In this document: positions 60,765-64,000 of the stretch, in pieces
Layout of the letters: every line of letters begins with the position of its first letter
Numbering within the stretch: position 1 is the first letter of the stretch
From: DASSUW01 sp963806395
Lineage (GTDB): Bacteria > Actinomycetota > Thermoleophilia > Solirubrobacterales > Solirubrobacteraceae
Assembly: GCA_963806395.1 (NCBI GenBank)
Contig: CAWDYI010000012.1
Span: forward strand, 134,576-198,575
Direction: 5' to 3'
DNA length: 64,000 nucleotides
Notes under the pieces: model-generated
What the model was told of the DNA's origin: nothing
The model's input: the letters and a program-made list of their open reading frames with translations, nothing else
Databases searched by the model: none
Position numbers and translations under genes: made by a program

Positions 60765-62042
60765 GTGGGAGTCGTGACCATCACCGTGATCGGCGATCAC
60801 GAGGAGCGCACCGTGCGCCAGCTCGAGCGCTGCGTCGACGCCGAGCCGGGCGCGGCGGGCGTGCTGTGCGCGGACGGGCACGTCGGCTACAGCCAGCCGG
60901 TGGGCGGCGCGGTCGCGTACCGGCACCACATCTCGGTCTCGGGCGTCGGGTACGACATCGGGTGCGGGAACAAGGCCGTCCGAACCGCCCTGCGCCGCGA
61001 CGAGCTTGCGGCCGACCTTCCGCACGTGATGGACGAGATCGTCGCCCGGATCTCGTTCGGCGTCGGCCGCCGCAACGACGAGCCGGTCGACCACCCGGTC
61101 ATCGAAGCGATCGGCAACGCCGATGCGGCGTCGCAGCGGGGGCTGCGCGAGCTCGCCGCGGGCCAGCTCGGAACCGTCGGAGCCGGCAACCACTACGTCG
61201 ACCTGTTCGCCGACGAGGAGGGCTTCGTGTGGGTCGGCGTGCACTTCGGCTCGCGCGGCTTCGGCCACAGGACGGCGACGAGCTACCTCGAGCTCGCCGG
61301 CGCGGGCAGCGACGGGATGGATGCGCCGCCGACGCTGCTCCCGATCGACTCCGAGCTCGGCCGGGAGTACATCGCGGCGATGGAGCTGGCGGGCGACTAC
61401 GCGTATGCCGGCCGCGACGTTGTGGTCGAGCGCGTGCTGGAGATCCTCGGCGCCGCCGTCACGCACTCCGTCCACAACCACCACAACTACGCGTGGAGGG
61501 AGACCCACGACGGCGAGGACTGGTGGGTCGTCCGCAAGGGCTGCACGCCGGCCTTCCCCGGCCAGCAGGGCTTCGTCGGGGCGACGATGGGCGAGCAGAG
61601 CGTGATCCTCGAGGGCGCCGACACGGCGGCGGCGCGCACGGCGTTCTTCTCCACCGTGCACGGCGCGGGCCGGCGGATGTCGCGCACGCAGGCCGCCGGG
61701 AAGATGGGCGTCGCGTACGAGTGCTCGGACCGCGGGTGCGACTTCTTCGTGCTCCGCGGGCGGCAGGAGAGCGCCTCGTGCCCGCGCCACCCGCACTCAC
61801 GGCTCGCCAAGCGCCACCGGCGGGTCAAGCCGGGCCTGATCGACTACGAGCGCGTCCGCGCCGACCTGCGCGAGCGCGGGATCGAGCTGCGCGGCGGCGC
61901 GGCCGACGAGGCGCCCGACGCGTACAAGCGGCTCGACCAGGTGCTGGCCGACCACGGCGACTCGATCCGCGTGCTGCATCGCCTCACGCCGATCGGAGTC
62001 GCCATGGCCGGCCCGGACACTTTCGATCCCTACAAGGACTAG
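60765..62042 (+). CDS. rtcB: RtcB-family RNA ligase with Cys/His-rich insert
   Basis: A 425-residue 3'-phosphate RNA ligase homologue. GTG 60765 lies 4 nt after GAGGAG; GTG 60774 is an alternative. RtcB blocks are VLCADGHVGYSQPVGGAVAY, VSGVGYDIGCGNKAV (Mn-binding Asp/Cys), GTVGAGNHYVDLF, GVHFGSRGFGH, SVHNHHNYAW, VVRKGCTPAFPGQQGFVG and the guanylylated His299 in TVHGAGRRMSR. After this comes ECSDRGCDFF...SASCPRHPH, a C-x4-C-x13-C-x2-H pattern (Cys320, 325, 339, His342) that could bind zinc. The ending is PIGVAMAGPDTFDPYKD. It is apparently TetR-regulated. RNA repair or tRNA splicing is the known family role. Confidence 0.9.
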   Translation: MGVVTITVIGDHEERTVRQLERCVDAEPGAAGVLCADGHVGYSQPVGGAVAYRHHISVSGVGYDIGCGNKAVRTALRRDELAADLPHVMDEIVARISFGVGRRNDEPVDHPVIEAIGNADAASQRGLRELAAGQLGTVGAGNHYVDLFADEEGFVWVGVHFGSRGFGHRTATSYLELAGAGSDGMDAPPTLLPIDSELGREYIAAMELAGDYAYAGRDVVVERVLEILGAAVTHSVHNHHNYAWRETHDGEDWWVVRKGCTPAFPGQQGFVGATMGEQSVILEGADTAAARTAFFSTVHGAGRRMSRTQAAGKMGVAYECSDRGCDFFVLRGRQESASCPRHPHSRLAKRHRRVKPGLIDYERVRADLRERGIELRGGAADEAPDAYKRLDQVLADHGDSIRVLHRLTPIGVAMAGPDTFDPYKD

Positions 62043-62208
62043 ATGATTGATTTCGCGGCCCGCGTGCCCGCATGGCCGCGCACCGTGGATGCCGGGTGGT
62101 GCACGTGCGAGGGGCACAGTGGCGGAGCCACGGGCGGGCGGGCTTCGATCAGGTGCCGATCCGGCGCCGCGGGGCGCGCCCAGGCGGGTGCGTGGGTCGT
62201 GGAATCAG

Positions 62209-64000
62209 TCATCCACCCTCGGGCGCCGGCCTGAGCCGCGCGCCGCCCTCGAGGTCCACGTGCGGCAGCAGGCGGTCGAGCCAGCGCGGCAGGCCCCAGG
62301 CGCGCTCGCCGAGCAGCGTCAGCACGGCGGGCGCGAGCAGCATGCGCACGACCGTCACGTCGACCGCGATCGCGGTCGCGAGCCCGACGCCGATCATCTT
62401 CACGACCGAGTCCGCCTCGGTGACGAAGCCGAGGAAGACGGCGGTCATGATCGCGCCGGCGGTCCCGATCACGCCCGCCGTGCGCCCGACCGCGTGGGTC
62501 ACGGCCGCGCGCGCGTCGCCGCTGCGCAGGTACTCCTCGCGCACCCGCGAGAGCAGGAACACGTTGTAGTCCATGCTCAGCCCGAACAGGATCGCGAACA
62601 TGAACATCGGGACGAACGAGACGATCGGCTGATCCGACACGCCCAGTAGCGACGTGCCCGCCTCGGTCTGGAACGCGAGCGTCACGACGCCGTACGCGGC
62701 ACCGATCGAGAGCAGGTTGAAGGCTGCCGACACGAGCGGCACGACGACCGAGCGGAACGCGGCCATCAGCAGCAGCAGCGAGAGGCCGACCACCACGCCG
62801 ATGAACAGCGGGAGGCGCTCGCTGACACGCCCGGCCATGTCGTCGAACGTCGCGGTCGCGCCGCCGACGTGCGCCTCCGCCCCGGTGCCGCTCGTGGCGG
62901 CGGGTACGACCTCCTGGCGCAGGTGGTCGACGAGCGCCGACGTCGCCACGTCCTGTGGCGCGGTGCGCGGGATCACCGTGAGCGTCGCGGCGTCGCCGGC
63001 GCGGTTGATCACCGGCGGTGCCACCGTCGCGACGTTCGGAGCGCCCTTCGCGCCCGCCTCGAGCCGCTGCAGCGCCTGGTCCGCCTCGGCCCGGTCCTGC
63101 GGCAGCGACACGGCGACCACGAGCGGCGCGTTGAATCCGGCGCCGAAGCCCTCGGCCAGCCGGTCGTAGGCGACGCGCTGGGTCGTCGACGCCGGCTTCG
63201 TGCCGTCGTCGGGCTGGCCGAGCCGCAGGCCGAGAACCGGCGCCGCGAGCGCGAGCAGGATCGCCGTGCCGGCGACCGCCGCGACGATCGGGCGACGTCC
63301 GACGGCGCCGGCCCAGCGCTCGGCACGGCCGGGACCGGCCGGCTCCACGGGACCGGTCGCCCGCCGTTCCCGCCGGCCGAGCACGCGCCGGCCCGCCATG
63401 CCGAGCAGCGCCGGCATGACCGTGACGGCGGCCACGGCGGTGACCGCCACGACGACGCCCGCCGCGAGGCCCATTCGTCCCACGAACGGGATGCCGACGG
63501 CCAGCAGGCCGCTGATCGCGACCACGACGATCGCGCCCGCGGTGAGCACCGCGACCCCGGTCGTCCCGTTCGCGTTGGCCGCCGCCGTCTCGACGTCGTC
63601 CCCCGCCGCCAGCCGCTCGCGGTGGCGGGCGACCAGGAACAGCGCATAGTCGATCCCCGCGCCGAGCCCGAGCATCACGCCGATCGTCGGCGCCACGGTC
63701 GGGATCTCGACTCCGGCGCTCGCCAGCGCGACGAGCACCATGCCGCCGACCAGCCCGATCGCCGCGGCGACGAGCGTCAGCGCCATCGCCACGACCGAGC
63801 GGAACAGGAGCGTGAGCAGGAGCAGCGCGGCGGCGACACCGATCAGCTCGCCGGTCGGCGCAGGCTGCTCGTCGCCGATGTCGACCGCCATGCCGCGCAT
63901 GGAGACCTCGGCTCCGGCGCGCTCCGCCGGGCCGACGGCCGCCTCGAGGCGCTCACGGGCCACCGGCCCGAGGTCCTCGGCCGGACGGTCGTACTGCACG
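62209..64000 (-). CDS. MMPL/RND-family membrane transporter, N-terminus off right edge
   Basis: Residues of a large exporter run off the right end; about 597 are visible. The first part has TGELIGVAAALLLLTLLFRSVVAMALTLVAAAIGLVGGMVLVAL and IGVMLGLGAGIDYALFLVARHRE, whose GIDYALF/AR-H-R block is an MMPL signature. A second set follows a periplasmic loop: LPLFIGVVVGLSLLLLMAAFRSVVVPL, FAILFGLSMDYNVFLLSRVREEYLRSGD and GRTAGVIGTAGAIMTAVFLGF. GLSMDY and GAGIDY are the paired proton-relay helices. The protein probably exports lipids or toxic compounds. The apparent ATG at 63999 is only the window edge. Confidence 0.93.
   Translation of the reverse strand, partial: VQYDRPAEDLGPVARERLEAAVGPAERAGAEVSMRGMAVDIGDEQPAPTGELIGVAAALLLLTLLFRSVVAMALTLVAAAIGLVGGMVLVALASAGVEIPTVAPTIGVMLGLGAGIDYALFLVARHRERLAAGDDVETAAANANGTTGVAVLTAGAIVVVAISGLLAVGIPFVGRMGLAAGVVVAVTAVAAVTVMPALLGMAGRRVLGRRERRATGPVEPAGPGRAERWAGAVGRRPIVAAVAGTAILLALAAPVLGLRLGQPDDGTKPASTTQRVAYDRLAEGFGAGFNAPLVVAVSLPQDRAEADQALQRLEAGAKGAPNVATVAPPVINRAGDAATLTVIPRTAPQDVATSALVDHLRQEVVPAATSGTGAEAHVGGATATFDDMAGRVSERLPLFIGVVVGLSLLLLMAAFRSVVVPLVSAAFNLLSIGAAYGVVTLAFQTEAGTSLLGVSDQPIVSFVPMFMFAILFGLSMDYNVFLLSRVREEYLRSGDARAAVTHAVGRTAGVIGTAGAIMTAVFLGFVTEADSVVKMIGVGLATAIAVDVTVVRMLLAPAVLTLLGERAWGLPRWLDRLLPHVDLEGGARLRPAPEGG

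Noticed and set aside
1..64000. tRNA, rRNA, CRISPR arrays, insertion sequences
   Set aside because: I saw no cloverleaf-like conserved segments, regularly spaced repeats or transposase motifs in either strand.

Overview
The window is very GC-rich DNA with strong codon bias, frequent GTG/TTG starts and many 1-4 bp stop/start overlaps. Gene content includes a Corynebacterium-type glycogen synthase, an F420-type luciferase-like oxidoreductase, a SARP-like regulator, an actinobacterial SOS box, and secreted proteins with PKD, LamG and Ig-like modules. This points to an actinomycete-grade soil bacterium, most plausibly Thermoleophilia/Solirubrobacterales. The placement is inferred from gene content; there is no rRNA gene in the window.

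Layout. 1-5.2 kb: three genes (an unknown protein, a secreted M43 metalloprotease and a secreted M36 fungalysin) broken by many small frameshifts. 5.4-12 kb: a large BTAD-AAA-TPR regulator convergent with a membrane-anchored TPR protein. 12-17.6 kb: glycogen phosphorylase, an EVE-domain protein, dinB with a LexA box on its start, a YdeI-like protein and two cupins. 17.6-24.1 kb: a tightly overlapped leftward sugar operon (lone receiver domain, GH4 glycosidase, PfkB kinase, lipoprotein, two permeases, ATPase). 24.2-31.7 kb: an AlkZ-like winged-helix protein, then glycogen synthesis (pgm-glgC-glgA) divergent from a LacI regulator and sugar kinase, with LacI-type palindromes and a 52-codon permease remnant between them. 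31.7-46 kb: acetate-type transporter, a two-component system, HtrA protease, SDR/MarR pair, metallo-hydrolase, P1 peptidase, LLM oxidoreductase, nitronate monooxygenase, VOC protein and a very large secreted LamG/Ig/deacetylase-like protein. 46-50.8 kb: a fatty-acyl set (MaoC dehydratase, FabG-like reductase, thiolase, acyl-CoA dehydrogenase).

50.8-59.8 kb holds the most distinctive locus. A LacI regulator is followed by a rightward operon (APC permease, metallophosphoesterase, Asp/Glu/hydantoin racemase-like protein, nucleotidyltransferase-like protein, DUF917 protein, SnoaL-like protein) that meets a leftward operon (M24 peptidase, FMN reductase). Both operons start just behind the same palindrome, GCAAAG-N2-CTTTGC. 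I read this as one regulon for uptake and breakdown of an unidentified, probably amide- or hydantoin-like, compound.

59.8-64 kb: TetR and a DUF4260 membrane protein, divergent from an RtcB-type RNA ligase with a Cys/His insert and two TetR-type operators between them, then the end of an MMPL exporter that runs off the right edge.

Frameshifts are unevenly spread: dense in 1-5.2 kb and 44.0-44.9 kb, single in the cupin, nitronate monooxygenase and P1 peptidase genes, and absent from most others. Several sit in G/C runs. Local sequencing or assembly error is the simplest explanation for most of them.
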